NCBI GenBank assembly: GCA_017551095.1
Contig: JAFZMQ010000032.1
Span: 1-64,000 of the forward strand
Direction of reading: 5' to 3'
From: Clostridia bacterium
GTDB taxonomy: Bacteria > Bacillota > Clostridia > UBA1381
Length of the DNA stretch: 64,000 nt
In this document: in pieces, positions 8,887-16,823 of the stretch
Layout of the letters: every line of letters starts with the position of its first letter
How positions within the stretch are numbered: the first letter of the stretch is position 1
Program-made: the position numbers and the translations under genes
Notes under the pieces: model-generated
The model's input: only the letters and a program-made list of their open reading frames with translations
Databases searched by the model: none
Told to the model about the DNA's origin: nothing

Positions 8887-10236
8887 ATGATTCTTATTAT
8901 ACCTGTTAAGAAAAATGATATAATAACAGTTACAGTTTCGGCGGTTTCATCAGACGGAAGCGGTATCGCAAAATTTTCAGGATATACCATTTTCATTCCC
9001 CAAACTCTTCCGGAAGATGTTGCCGAGGTGCTTGTGGTAAAGGTAAAATCAAGCTACGGATACGGAAAGCTTTTAAAAATAATCTCTCCTTCTCCCTACC
9101 GAATCGGCTCTCCCTGTCCGCATTTTGAAAAATGCGGAGGTTGTCAGCTTATGATGGCGGATTATGATTATCAGCTGGAAATTAAAAAAGGATTTGTTAA
9201 AGACGCTCTTTCGCGTCTTGGCGGAATTAACGCAAATGTTGATATTATCGGTAGTGATACGCCTTTCAGATACCGGAACAAAATGGTTTTTCCTTTCGGA
9301 AAAGACGGTGTTTGGGGCTTTTACCGTGAGCGTAGTCATGATATTATACCGCTTTCCGACTGCCTTTTAGGTGATGAACTCAGCAAAGACATTTTAAATG
9401 CCGTAGCAAAATATATGAAGGATTTTGGCATTTTGGCATATGATGAGGAAGCTCATAGCGGTGTTATACGCCGTGTTTTTATAAGGAATACAGACACGGA
9501 ATTTTTGGTCGTTATATCGGCAAATTCCGATTCTCTTCCGCATTCCGACGAGCTTATAAAGGCTTTGCGTTTGGTTTCGGACAAGATTTCGGGAATAGTT
9601 TTAAATGTAAATAAAAAGCGGACAAATTTAGTGCTTGGTGATAAAAGCATCGTACTTTGGGGCAAGAATTACTTGTCTGCCACTCTTTTAGGGCTTAAAT
9701 ACGAAATCTCACCCGAAAGTTTTTTTCAGGTGAATTCCAAACAGACAGAAAAGCTATATTCCTTAGCACTCGATTTTGCTGATATACAGAACACCGACAC
9801 AGTTTTGGACATATACTGCGGAATCGGCACAATTACGCTTTCAGCCGCAAAGACAGCGAAAAAGGTTATCGGTATTGAAATTGTTGAAAAGGCAATAGAA
9901 AACGCCAAAGAAAATGCAAAAAGAAACGGGATTTTTAATGCGGATTTTTACTGCGGAGAGGCGGAAACTCTTGTTCCAAAACTCATAAATGACGGCATTT
10001 CGCCCGATATTGTGATTTTGGACCCGCCAAGAAAAGGAAGCGACGAAGCGACGCTTTCCGCAATAGCCGAGGCTATGCCAAAACGCATTGTTTATGTTTC
10101 CTGCAACCCTGCAACTCTTGCAAGAGATGCAAAATTTTTACATGGCTTCGGGTACGAAATCAAAAAAGCAACGGCAGTCGATATGTTCCCGCACACCGCA
10201 CATATCGAGTGTGCCGCACTGTTTTCAAGGGTGTAA
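8887..10236 (+). CDS. RumA/TrmA-family RNA (uracil-5-)-methyltransferase
   Basis: About 449 residues. An N-terminal TRAM domain (VSSDGSGIAKFSGYTIFIP) is followed by the iron-sulfur cysteines CPHFEKCGGC, an SAM-binding region (VLDIYCGIGTITL), DPPRKGSD, and the catalytic-cysteine motif VSCNPATLARD. The family makes 5-methyluridine in 23S rRNA (RlmD/RlmCD) or tRNA; which site is not decidable here. The start is odd: AAGGA ends at 8886, directly against ATG 8887, which is too close for normal use. No other ATG, GTG or TTG occurs in the first codons, so initiation may be at a downstream ATT (8896) or may not need that site. Confidence 0.92.
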   Translation: MILIIPVKKNDIITVTVSAVSSDGSGIAKFSGYTIFIPQTLPEDVAEVLVVKVKSSYGYGKLLKIISPSPYRIGSPCPHFEKCGGCQLMMADYDYQLEIKKGFVKDALSRLGGINANVDIIGSDTPFRYRNKMVFPFGKDGVWGFYRERSHDIIPLSDCLLGDELSKDILNAVAKYMKDFGILAYDEEAHSGVIRRVFIRNTDTEFLVVISANSDSLPHSDELIKALRLVSDKISGIVLNVNKKRTNLVLGDKSIVLWGKNYLSATLLGLKYEISPESFFQVNSKQTEKLYSLALDFADIQNTDTVLDIYCGIGTITLSAAKTAKKVIGIEIVEKAIENAKENAKRNGIFNADFYCGEAETLVPKLINDGISPDIVILDPPRKGSDEATLSAIAEAMPKRIVYVSCNPATLARDAKFLHGFGYEIKKATAVDMFPHTAHIECAALFSRV

Positions 10237-10237
10237 T

Positions 10238-10735
10238 ATGGCAAATACTATTACTATCGCACGAATTATTTGCAGTATTGCTCTTTTCTTCTTTCCTGCA
10301 TTTTCTCCGGCATTTTATATATTTTATATTCTTGCCGGAGTCAGCGATATGATAGACGGAGCAGTTGCGAGAAAAACCAAAAAGGTTGGTAAACTCGGGG
10401 CGAAGCTGGATACATTTGCCGACTTTGTTTTGATATCCGTATGCATGATAAAAATTATTCCTGTTATGCATTTGCCAACATGGCTTATAGTCTGGGTGAT
10501 AGTAATTGCAATAATTAAAGCGGTTAATCTCATTTCCGGATATGTGCTGCTAAGAGAATTTGTTGCAGTTCATACTGTAATGAATAAGGTAACAGGTACA
10601 CTTCTGTTCCTACTCCCTCTTACGTTGACTATAATTGATTTGAAATATAGCGGAGCGGTCATCTGCGCTGTTGCAACATTTTCAGCAATCCAAGAGGGAC
10701 ACGCTATCAGGACAAGATCAGAGGTAATTAAATAA
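10238..10735 (+). CDS. CDP-alcohol phosphatidyltransferase family membrane protein
   Basis: 165 residues from ATG 10238, one base after the methyltransferase stop; the in-frame upstream extension is non-coding shadow of that gene. The family signature DGx2ARx8Gx3Dx3D is complete (DGAVARKTKKVGKLG ending AKLDTFAD). Four or five hydrophobic segments indicate an integral membrane enzyme. Such enzymes move a phosphatidyl group from CDP-diacylglycerol to an alcohol (glycerol phosphate, inositol, serine and others). The acceptor cannot be told from the sequence; a phosphatidylglycerophosphate synthase-like role is possible. The stop codon overlaps the next start. Confidence 0.85.
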   Translation: MANTITIARIICSIALFFFPAFSPAFYIFYILAGVSDMIDGAVARKTKKVGKLGAKLDTFADFVLISVCMIKIIPVMHLPTWLIVWVIVIAIIKAVNLISGYVLLREFVAVHTVMNKVTGTLLFLLPLTLTIIDLKYSGAVICAVATFSAIQEGHAIRTRSEVIK

Positions 10736-11330
10736 TGGATTTTGTTTTATATATTCACGGCAAAGGCGGAAACGCAAACGAGGCTGAGCATTACAAACCG
10801 CTATTTCCCGATTTTGATGTTTCAGGGCTTGATTATAAGTCGTATTTGCCTTGGGAAACAAGCAAGGAAATCAATGATGTGGTAATTACGCTTAAATCAA
10901 AATATAACAAAATCATTTTAATCGCAAATAGCATCGGCGCTTTCTTTGCTATGAACGCAAAAATCGAAAAATACATAGAAAAAGCATATTTTATTTCGCC
11001 AATATTAGATATGGAAAAGCTGATTTTGGATATGATGTCTGCATCAGGGATTACCGAAACGGAATTAAAGGAAAAAGGCGTAATAAAAACAAGTTTCGGC
11101 GAGGACTTGTCATGGGAATACCTCATCTATGTTCGGGAAAATCCGATAGTTTGGGGTGCGTCTACCGATATTTTATACGGGGGCAACGATAATTTGACCT
11201 CAATTGATACCGTTAATGCGTTTATACAAACTCATAACGCAACTCTTACCGTTTAGACGGTGGTGAGCATTGGTTCCATAAAAAAGAGCAGATGGAATTT
11301 TTAGATAATTGGATAAAAAATAAGAGGTGA
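10735..11330 (+). pseudogene. Alpha/beta hydrolase broken by a frameshift near 11253
   Basis: The frame from ATG 10735 gives 173 residues with a hydrolase core: the N-terminal VLYIHGKGGN, a nucleophile-elbow-like ANSIGAF, and PILDMEKL. It stops at TAG 11254-11256. Reading on in the -1 frame gives 24 further residues (LDGGEHWFHKKEQ and on) ending at TGA 11328-11330. These supply the GGEHWFH segment that holds the catalytic histidine in this kind of small hydrolase. Adding one base near 11253 restores a 198-residue protein. The true state may be a recent mutation or an assembly error; the sequence at the junction (CCGTTTAG) is not a classical slippery heptamer. Confidence 0.8.
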
Positions 11331-11334
11331 GAAT

Positions 11335-12387
11335 ATGACAAAGGTAGAGGCAAAACGTAATTCTTCAATAGAGCTTTTAAGAATAATCGCCATGATAGGC
11401 GTAATTATAATTCACTATGTCACAGGCGGTGGCGGAGCTCTAAACTATGTTGCCGATAATTCTTTAAATAAATATTATTTAATTTTCAGCAAGTCTTTTT
11501 CTATATGTGCCGTAAATCTTTTTATAATGATTTCCGCATATTTTTTGTCTTGCACACAAAAAAGAAAACTGTCAAAAGTGTCAGAGTTGATATTTCAGGT
11601 AATAGTTTTCAGAGCTTTATTTTACGGAATCAACATAAAATTAGGTGCAACATTTTCTTTTTCGGATATGATTTCTTCAATTCTTCCCGCAAACTATTTT
11701 GTAATTTTATACGCTGTACTTTATATTATTTCGCCTTATATAAACATCCTAATTCAAAGCATAAGCAAGGAACAATTAAAAAAACTTGTAATTACACTTT
11801 TTATCGTATTTTCAATTTATAATTCTTTTATTGATTTTTTTGGTTCTCCTACGGGATTAAGCACTGTCGGAATCGGGGGAAGCCAAGCAGGATACACCAT
11901 TGTAAATTTTGTTTTAGTGTATACAATAGGTGCATATATACGCATAAGTGAATTGGAAATCAGCCGAAAGCAGAGTTTATCAGGAATTATCATCTGTGTT
12001 TTTATTATATTCTTACAAGCTCTTTTTGAAAATGCATTTTTAGGCGGCGATCCTACCGCATGGAATTATAACCACCCGGCAGTAGTGATAATGCCCGTTT
12101 TTGTGATTTTGCTTTTTAATAGTTTTAGTTTTGAGAGCAAGGCAATAAACGAATTAGCAAAAGCAACCTTTACCTGTTTTCTGTTTCACGGATTTTTTAT
12201 GTCACGGATAATGGTAGAAAAATTTGTTAACGGAAACATCTTTATCTTGATTATGCATCAGCTGGGCTCTGCTATTGCCTTATACCTTGCGTCATATTTT
12301 GTTTACAAACTATATGCGTTTATCACAAAACCGCTGTTTAAGTGGATTTCACCGAAAATTGATAGGCTTGGAAAGTACATATATTAA
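11335..12387 (+). CDS. Acyltransferase 3 family membrane protein
   Basis: 350 residues with about ten hydrophobic segments. It begins with the typical acyltransferase-3 N terminus (NSSIELLRIIAMIGVIIIHY), including the conserved Arg and the His on the first helix. Such proteins acetylate or acylate exported carbohydrates and cell-surface polymers. The substrate is unknown. AGGTGAG lies a few bases before ATG 11335. It follows the broken hydrolase in the same operon; nothing nearby points to a specific polysaccharide locus. Confidence 0.82.
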   Translation: MTKVEAKRNSSIELLRIIAMIGVIIIHYVTGGGGALNYVADNSLNKYYLIFSKSFSICAVNLFIMISAYFLSCTQKRKLSKVSELIFQVIVFRALFYGINIKLGATFSFSDMISSILPANYFVILYAVLYIISPYINILIQSISKEQLKKLVITLFIVFSIYNSFIDFFGSPTGLSTVGIGGSQAGYTIVNFVLVYTIGAYIRISELEISRKQSLSGIIICVFIIFLQALFENAFLGGDPTAWNYNHPAVVIMPVFVILLFNSFSFESKAINELAKATFTCFLFHGFFMSRIMVEKFVNGNIFILIMHQLGSAIALYLASYFVYKLYAFITKPLFKWISPKIDRLGKYIY

Positions 12388-12397
12388 CGAGGTAGCT

Positions 12398-13018
12398 ATG
12401 AAAAAAATTTGTGCGATAATTTCCGGCGGAGAATTTGCACCGCTTGAAAATATAGAAAACGCAGACTTTGTAATAGTCTGCGACAAGGGATACGAATATG
12501 CAAAAATGAGCGGAATAACGCCTGACCTCATTGTCGGGGATTTCGACTCCTTTTCCGGCGAACTGCCAAAGGAAATAACGACAGTCACACTTCCCTGCGA
12601 AAAGGACGAGACCGACACTATGGCGGCAGTAAAATATGCGGTGGATAGCGGTTTTTCCGAAATCCAACTATTTTGTGCATTAGGAGGGCGTCTCGACCAC
12701 CTTTTAGGCAATCTGCAAACAGCGGCATATGCCGCAAAATCCGGAGTTTTTGTGAAAATAGCGGATAGAGAAAATGAGAGTTATGTTTTTTCAAATTCGA
12801 AAATATCAATTCCGAAAAAGGACGGTTTTTCTCTTTCGCTTATATCTTTAACCGACAAATGCGAAAATGTCAGCATTTTGGGCGGAAAATATACGCTTGA
12901 CAATGCAGTTTTAACAAATGCCTCGACGCTTGGAATTAGTAACGAATGGGTTAATGACATAACCGTTTCGGTAGGAGATGGCGTTTTAGCTGTTGTTATA
13001 TCAAAAATGGGAGAGTGA
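12398..13018 (+). CDS. Thiamine pyrophosphokinase
   Basis: 206 residues from ATG 12398 (GAGGT just upstream); the longer in-frame extension overlaps the preceding gene and is not real. Features are ISGGEF at the N terminus, the catalytic acidic stretch CDKGYEYAK with DLIVGDFDS, then DETDTMAAVKYA and GGRLDHLLGNLQ, the thiamine-binding block. It transfers pyrophosphate from ATP to thiamine, making thiamine diphosphate in the cytoplasm. It is followed at once by the biotin transporter gene, so the two form a small vitamin unit inside this operon. Confidence 0.93.
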   Translation: MKKICAIISGGEFAPLENIENADFVIVCDKGYEYAKMSGITPDLIVGDFDSFSGELPKEITTVTLPCEKDETDTMAAVKYAVDSGFSEIQLFCALGGRLDHLLGNLQTAAYAAKSGVFVKIADRENESYVFSNSKISIPKKDGFSLSLISLTDKCENVSILGGKYTLDNAVLTNASTLGISNEWVNDITVSVGDGVLAVVISKMGE

Positions 13019-13021
13019 AAA

Positions 13022-13537
13022 ATGAAGGCAAAATCAATCACATACATACCTATTATGAGCGTTATAATTGCAGTTTGTGCATGGCTTACCGTACCGTCTG
13101 CCGTTCCATTTACAATGCAGACTTTCGGCATATTTTTTGCACTTTTATTTTTGGGCGGAAAAAAAGGCACTTTTTCAATCCTTTTATACCTGCTTTTAGG
13201 CGGTTTGGGGCTGCCCGTTTTTTCAGGTTTTTCAGGCGGTTTAGGTCAGCTTTTCGGTCCTACGGGCGGTTATCTTTTAGGGTTTTTATTAACGGGATTT
13301 ATCTATACGATTTTTGAAAGGTTTTTGGGAAAATCACTTAAAATATCAATAATTTCGCTCGTTTTAGGTCTTTTTCTCTGCTATATTTTCGGCACGGTTT
13401 GGTTTTTTATCTACAAGGGAAATATGAGCTTTATCTCCGCCGTTCTAATTTGCGTTGTTCCGTTTATTATACCGGACTTATTAAAACTTGCCCTTGCAGT
13501 GATTGCGGTCAAAAGAATAAAAAAAGCGTCTGTTTGA
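13022..13537 (+). CDS. bioY: BioY biotin transporter (ECF S component)
   Basis: 171 residues, almost entirely hydrophobic, with about six membrane helices. The BioY signatures VPFTMQTFGIFFALLFLGGKKG and FGPTGGYLLGF are present. BioY binds biotin and works with the shared ECF energising module, which is not in this window. It starts 3 bases after the thiamine pyrophosphokinase stop. The stop codon lies inside the terminator hairpin. I see no BirA-type operator directly upstream, as expected for an internal operon gene. Confidence 0.93.
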   Translation: MKAKSITYIPIMSVIIAVCAWLTVPSAVPFTMQTFGIFFALLFLGGKKGTFSILLYLLLGGLGLPVFSGFSGGLGQLFGPTGGYLLGFLLTGFIYTIFERFLGKSLKISIISLVLGLFLCYIFGTVWFFIYKGNMSFISAVLICVVPFIIPDLLKLALAVIAVKRIKKASV

Positions 13538-13549
13538 CGCTTTTTTTAT
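13520..13549. terminator. Bidirectional terminator between bioY and dinB
   Basis: AAAAAAGCGTC (13520-13530) pairs with GACGCTTTTTT (13536-13546) around a TGTTT loop. The hairpin overlaps the bioY stop and touches the dinB stop. T and A runs on both sides let it act on both converging genes. Confidence 0.85.
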
Positions 13550-14754
13550 TCTATTCCCAAGTCATTATTTATGATATTTGCCTTTTTAATGCTTCCTTTT
13601 CCGTAAGTTTTACGGATTTTATCAATTGCAAGTTCCAAGCTTTCCTCTTTCTTTTCCTCGGCGTCCTCAAACAAGCTCATTTGTCCGCCTATGCTGCTGC
13701 TTACAAAGCCGCTACCCGTGACCGTTAACATTCTTATCGGCTTTTTCATACTCCAATTTGATGTTATAAGCGTTTCTGCTACCTCTGAAATTTCTTTTGC
13801 CAGATAGGTTGGCTTATCCAAATGCTTTTGCCTTGAAATCGTTTTAAGCTCCGTATCTTTGATATGCACCGTTACGACGGTACATTTTACGCCTTTTTCA
13901 CGCATTTTCGCCGCAACATACTCGCACAAAACCAAAAGTCCCTTCCTAATATCTTCAATCCCCAAAAGATTTCGTGAAAAGGTCAAGCCTTTTCCTATCG
14001 ACTTTGCTTCCCTCTCATAGTCAATGCTCATAACAGGCGATTTATCCTCGCCCCGTGCGTATTCCAAAAGGAGAAGCCCCGTTTTTCCAAGCAGTTTTTC
14101 TATAAATGCGTCATCTGCATTCGCCAAATCTCCGATTGTTCGGATATTCGCATTATAAAGCCTTTTTGTCGCACTTTTCCCGATAAAAATCATATCGGAA
14201 ACAGGCAAAGGATAAATTATTTTTTTATAGTTTTCCCTCGAAATCACGGTGGTGGCATCAGGTTTTTTATAATCACTGCCCATTTTCGCAAAGATTTTAT
14301 TAAAGGAAACGCCCACAGACACAGTGATTCCAAGCTCTTTTTTAACCCGTTCTCTTATGGTATTTGCGATTTTTTCACCGTTTCCGAAAAGCTTAGTGCT
14401 TCCCGTTACATCAAGCCAACTTTCATCAATGCTGAATTTTTCAACAAGGTCGGTGAAGTCATAGTATATTTTATTTATTTTCTCGGAATATTCCTCATAA
14501 AGCGTATATCTCGGCGGTACAAGCACCAAATCAGGACATTTTTTCAGCGACTCCCATATAGGCTCTGCTGTCTTTACGCCGTACCTTTTTGCAATTTCAT
14601 TTTTTGCAAGGATTATCCCCCTCCTCTTTTCCGGGTCCCCCGCAACCGCGAGTGGAACATCCCACAAAAGAGGATTTTGGGCACACTCAACCGACGCAAA
14701 AAAATTGTTGCAGTCACTATGCAAAATTATTCTGTCTTTCACGCCAATTTCCAT
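13546..14754 (-). CDS. dinB: Y-family DNA polymerase IV
   Basis: About 402 residues from ATG 14754; a GTG four codons further in (VKDRIILHSD) and a GTG at 14769 are alternatives. The polymerase motifs are HSDCNNFFASVE, KNEIAKRYGVKTAEP, FSIDESWLDVTGS (catalytic acids) and GVSFNKIFAKMGSDYKKP. QMSLF near the C terminus fits a sliding-clamp binding peptide. The enzyme performs translesion synthesis. I see no LexA-type box upstream; instead the start region lies within the repeated structured element (copy A). It may be co-transcribed with the DUF1294 gene. Confidence 0.93.
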   Translation of the reverse strand: MEIGVKDRIILHSDCNNFFASVECAQNPLLWDVPLAVAGDPEKRRGIILAKNEIAKRYGVKTAEPIWESLKKCPDLVLVPPRYTLYEEYSEKINKIYYDFTDLVEKFSIDESWLDVTGSTKLFGNGEKIANTIRERVKKELGITVSVGVSFNKIFAKMGSDYKKPDATTVISRENYKKIIYPLPVSDMIFIGKSATKRLYNANIRTIGDLANADDAFIEKLLGKTGLLLLEYARGEDKSPVMSIDYEREAKSIGKGLTFSRNLLGIEDIRKGLLVLCEYVAAKMREKGVKCTVVTVHIKDTELKTISRQKHLDKPTYLAKEISEVAETLITSNWSMKKPIRMLTVTGSGFVSSSIGGQMSLFEDAEEKKEESLELAIDKIRKTYGKGSIKKANIINNDLGIE

Positions 14755-14909
14755 AGCCTTTCTGCCCACAAAAAGTAGTTTAAAAATTATACTCCGCCTT
14801 ATCTGTGGGCAGGATAAGGCGTATAATGGAAATCATGCACATCGCCGTTTTGCCAAAGGCGAAATATCGGCGGTGCATCTAATATGATTAACGTGATTTT
14901 CACGTTAAT
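14746..14909 (+). repeat. Structured intergenic repeat element, copy A
   Basis: A 164-bp stretch about 90 percent identical by hand alignment to 46936-47097. Read on the + strand it has four parts. First is AATTTCCAT (14746-14754), complementary to ATGGAAAT (14826-14833). Second is a hairpin CGCCTTATC/GATAAGGCG whose loop TGTGGGCAG is complementary to CTGCCCACA at 14762-14770. Third is a long hairpin closed by ATGCAC/GTGCAT with an inner TTTTGCC/GGCGAAA. Last is a hairpin ATTAACGTGA/TCACGTTAAT (14888-14909). It covers the end of the DUF1294 gene and the first codons of dinB. No transposase is present; I do not recognise it as a named RNA or MITE. Confidence 0.88.
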
Positions 14910-15157
14910 ACCTTTCCTAAAAGATAGATAACTCCAAGGTTTAAAAGCATCATCACAGGCACTCCTACCGTGAATTTTACATGTTTGGTTTTGTGTCTGA
15001 AAAACTGCATCCCTAAAAATGCACCGACTCCGCCCATAAAAAATGCCGCTAAAAGCAGAGTTTTTTCGCTTATACGCCATTTTTTATGTATTGCATTGTA
15101 TTTATCAATTCCGTACAGCAGGAAGACTATTATGTTCCATATAACCAAAATTTCCAT
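14900..15157 (-). CDS. DUF1294 family small membrane protein
   Basis: 85 residues from ATG 15157. Pattern: a first membrane helix (ILVIWNIIVFLLYGIDK), then KWRISEKTLLLAAFFMGGVGAFLGMQ and FRHKTKHVKF, then a last helix. This matches the DUF1294 family (DKxxA, GGxGA, HKT blocks), whose function is not known to me. The gene has its own consensus promoter. Its stop codon lies inside the last hairpin of repeat copy A, and dinB follows downstream. The ribosome binding site is weak. Confidence 0.82.
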   Translation of the reverse strand: MEILVIWNIIVFLLYGIDKYNAIHKKWRISEKTLLLAAFFMGGVGAFLGMQFFRHKTKHVKFTVGVPVMMLLNLGVIYLLGKVLT

Positions 15158-15185
15158 ACCCAAAACCGTCCTTTTATACTTAAAA

Positions 15186-15214
15186 ATTATAATAGGACTC
15201 CATTTTATTGTCAA
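15186..15214 (-). promoter_or_regulatory. Promoter of the DUF1294-dinB unit
   Basis: Minus strand TTGACA (15214-15209), 17-base spacer, TATAAT (15191-15186): both hexamers at full consensus, about 30 bases ahead of the DUF1294 start. Confidence 0.85.
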
Positions 15215-15250
15215 TAGTTATTAATTTTTTATTACAAGTGCGTACAAATA

Positions 15251-15279
15251 TTGCATATCTGAATATTATATGGTATAAT
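15251..15279 (+). promoter_or_regulatory. Promoter of the zinc-ribbon gene
   Basis: TTGCAT (15251-15256), 17-base spacer, TATAAT (15274-15279), with AAAGGAG and ATG 15311 following. Confidence 0.8.
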
Positions 15280-15310
15280 ATTCTAAAATATGTAAAGGAG
15301 TAGTGATTTT

Positions 15311-15754
15311 ATGAGTACTTTTTGGGACGATTTAAAAGGCAAGTTGTTTCAGGCTAAGGATGAAGCCGGAAAGATTGCAAAAATTGCTCTTGATAAAACT
15401 ACAAATGCAGTGGATATTACAAAGCTTAATTTTGCAAAAAGCGAGGCAGAATCCAAAGTTAATAAGCTCTATGCAAAAATAGGCGAGGTCATTTACCAGC
15501 AGTACAAAAATGGTGAGGAATTCGACGGTGCTATCGGTGAAGATTTGATTGAGATTGACCGTTTTAAAGAAGAAGCGGAAGATTTAAAGGCACAGATCGC
15601 TGCTCTTAAAAGTACCGCTCCATGCCCGGAGTGCGGTCAGCAAAATGACAAATCAAGCGAATACTGCTCAAAATGCGGAGCAAAGCTGACAGAAGATGTC
15701 GAGGATGAGGACGCAGAGGAAGATGTCACCGTTGATGTCACATCAGAAGAGTAA
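15311..15754 (+). CDS. Zinc-ribbon protein of unknown function
   Basis: 147 residues. An N-terminal part rich in charged and alanine residues is predicted helical or coiled coil (about 1-100). It is followed by a four-cysteine zinc ribbon (CPEC...YCSKCGAKL, about 104-126) and a very acidic tail (EDVEDEDAEEDVTVDV). No signal peptide or membrane segment. Proteins of this build are common in Clostridia next to housekeeping genes and lack an assigned function. It is a single-gene unit with its own promoter and terminator, on the strand opposite to its neighbours. Confidence 0.75.
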   Translation: MSTFWDDLKGKLFQAKDEAGKIAKIALDKTTNAVDITKLNFAKSEAESKVNKLYAKIGEVIYQQYKNGEEFDGAIGEDLIEIDRFKEEAEDLKAQIAALKSTAPCPECGQQNDKSSEYCSKCGAKLTEDVEDEDAEEDVTVDVTSEE

Positions 15755-15758
15755 GATT

Positions 15759-15790
15759 AAAAAATGCACTTCGTATGAAGTGCATTTTTT
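15759..15790. terminator. Bidirectional terminator between the zinc-ribbon gene and kdgK
   Basis: A 14-bp perfect stem AAAAAATGCACTTC (15759-15772) with its complement (15777-15790), loop GTAT, T and A runs on both sides. Confidence 0.9.
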
Positions 15791-15791
15791 G

Positions 15792-16823
15792 TTATCTCTG
15801 AACTCTGCCTGAGCCATCGCCACCTGCCAAGTTATCTACATCTGCTCTTGTTACCAAGTTGAAGTCGCCCGGGATTGTGTGCTTTAATGCAGATGCGGCA
15901 ACGCCGTATTCAAGTGCTGATTTAAAATCCTTACCGTCTAAGAATCCGCAGATTACACCACCTGCAAAGCTATCGCCGCCGCCGACTCTGTCAACAATCG
16001 GTGTGATTCTGTATTCTCTTGAATGATAGAATTCCTTAGTGTCTCTTGAATAGATACATGCCGACCAGCCATTATCGGATGCCGAATGGCTGACGCGAAG
16101 CGAGCTTATCACATATTCAAAATCGAATTTTGCTACCATTTGCTCAAAAATACTCTTGTATCCTGCAAGTTCCAATTCGCCGCTTGTTACATCAGTATTT
16201 CCCGGTTTAAAACCTAATACCTTTTCCGCGTCTTCTTCATTTCCTATACATACATCAACATACTGCATGAGGTTGGTCATAACCTTTTGTGCCTTTTCGC
16301 TTGACCAGAGTTTCTTTCTGAAATTTAAGTCACAGCTCACCTTTACACCGTGCTTTTTTGCGGCTTTTAATGCTGCTTCTGTAAGCTCTGCCGCTTTATC
16401 TGAAACAGCCGGTGTTATGCCTGTAAAATGGAACCAATCGCAATCCTCAAAAATCTTATCAAAATCAAAATCGGATATTTCCGCCTCGGAAATAGCGGAA
16501 TGTGCTCTATCGTATATTACGCTTGACGGACGCATTGCCGAGCCTGTTTCCAGGAAATAAATTCCGAGTCTTTCTCCGCCCTTTGCAATATTTTTTGTTT
16601 CAACGCCGTATTTACGAAGTGCGGCGATTGCTGCTGCACCTATCGGGTTATTCGGTACTTTTGTCACAAATTCTGCATCATGTCCGTAATTTGCAAGGGA
16701 AACTGCAACATTTGCCTCGCCGCCGCCATAGTTAATATCAAACTCATCAGCTTGTATAATTTTTTCGTTATTCGGGGTAGAAAGTCTTAACATTATTTCT
16801 CCCATAGTTACAACCTTAGCCAT
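15792..16823 (-). CDS. kdgK: 2-dehydro-3-deoxygluconokinase (PfkB family)
   Basis: 343 residues of the PfkB/ribokinase fold. The N-terminal MGEIMLRLSTP and YGGGEANVAVSLANYG are typical of KDG kinases. The C-terminal RVGGGDSFAGGVICGF carries the catalytic Asp and anion hole. It phosphorylates 2-keto-3-deoxygluconate to KDPG. It overlaps the KDPG aldolase gene eda by 8 bases, so the two successive enzymes are coupled. This is the common end route for hexuronate or pectin sugars, but no upstream uronate genes are in the window. Confidence 0.9.
   Translation of the reverse strand: MAKVVTMGEIMLRLSTPNNEKIIQADEFDINYGGGEANVAVSLANYGHDAEFVTKVPNNPIGAAAIAALRKYGVETKNIAKGGERLGIYFLETGSAMRPSSVIYDRAHSAISEAEISDFDFDKIFEDCDWFHFTGITPAVSDKAAELTEAALKAAKKHGVKVSCDLNFRKKLWSSEKAQKVMTNLMQYVDVCIGNEEDAEKVLGFKPGNTDVTSGELELAGYKSIFEQMVAKFDFEYVISSLRVSHSASDNGWSACIYSRDTKEFYHSREYRITPIVDRVGGGDSFAGGVICGFLDGKDFKSALEYGVAASALKHTIPGDFNLVTRADVDNLAGGDGSGRVQR

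Noticed and set aside
11240-11262. Programmed ribosomal frameshift in the hydrolase gene
   Set aside because: No X-XXY-YYZ heptamer at the junction and no obvious downstream stimulatory structure; mutation or sequencing error is simpler.
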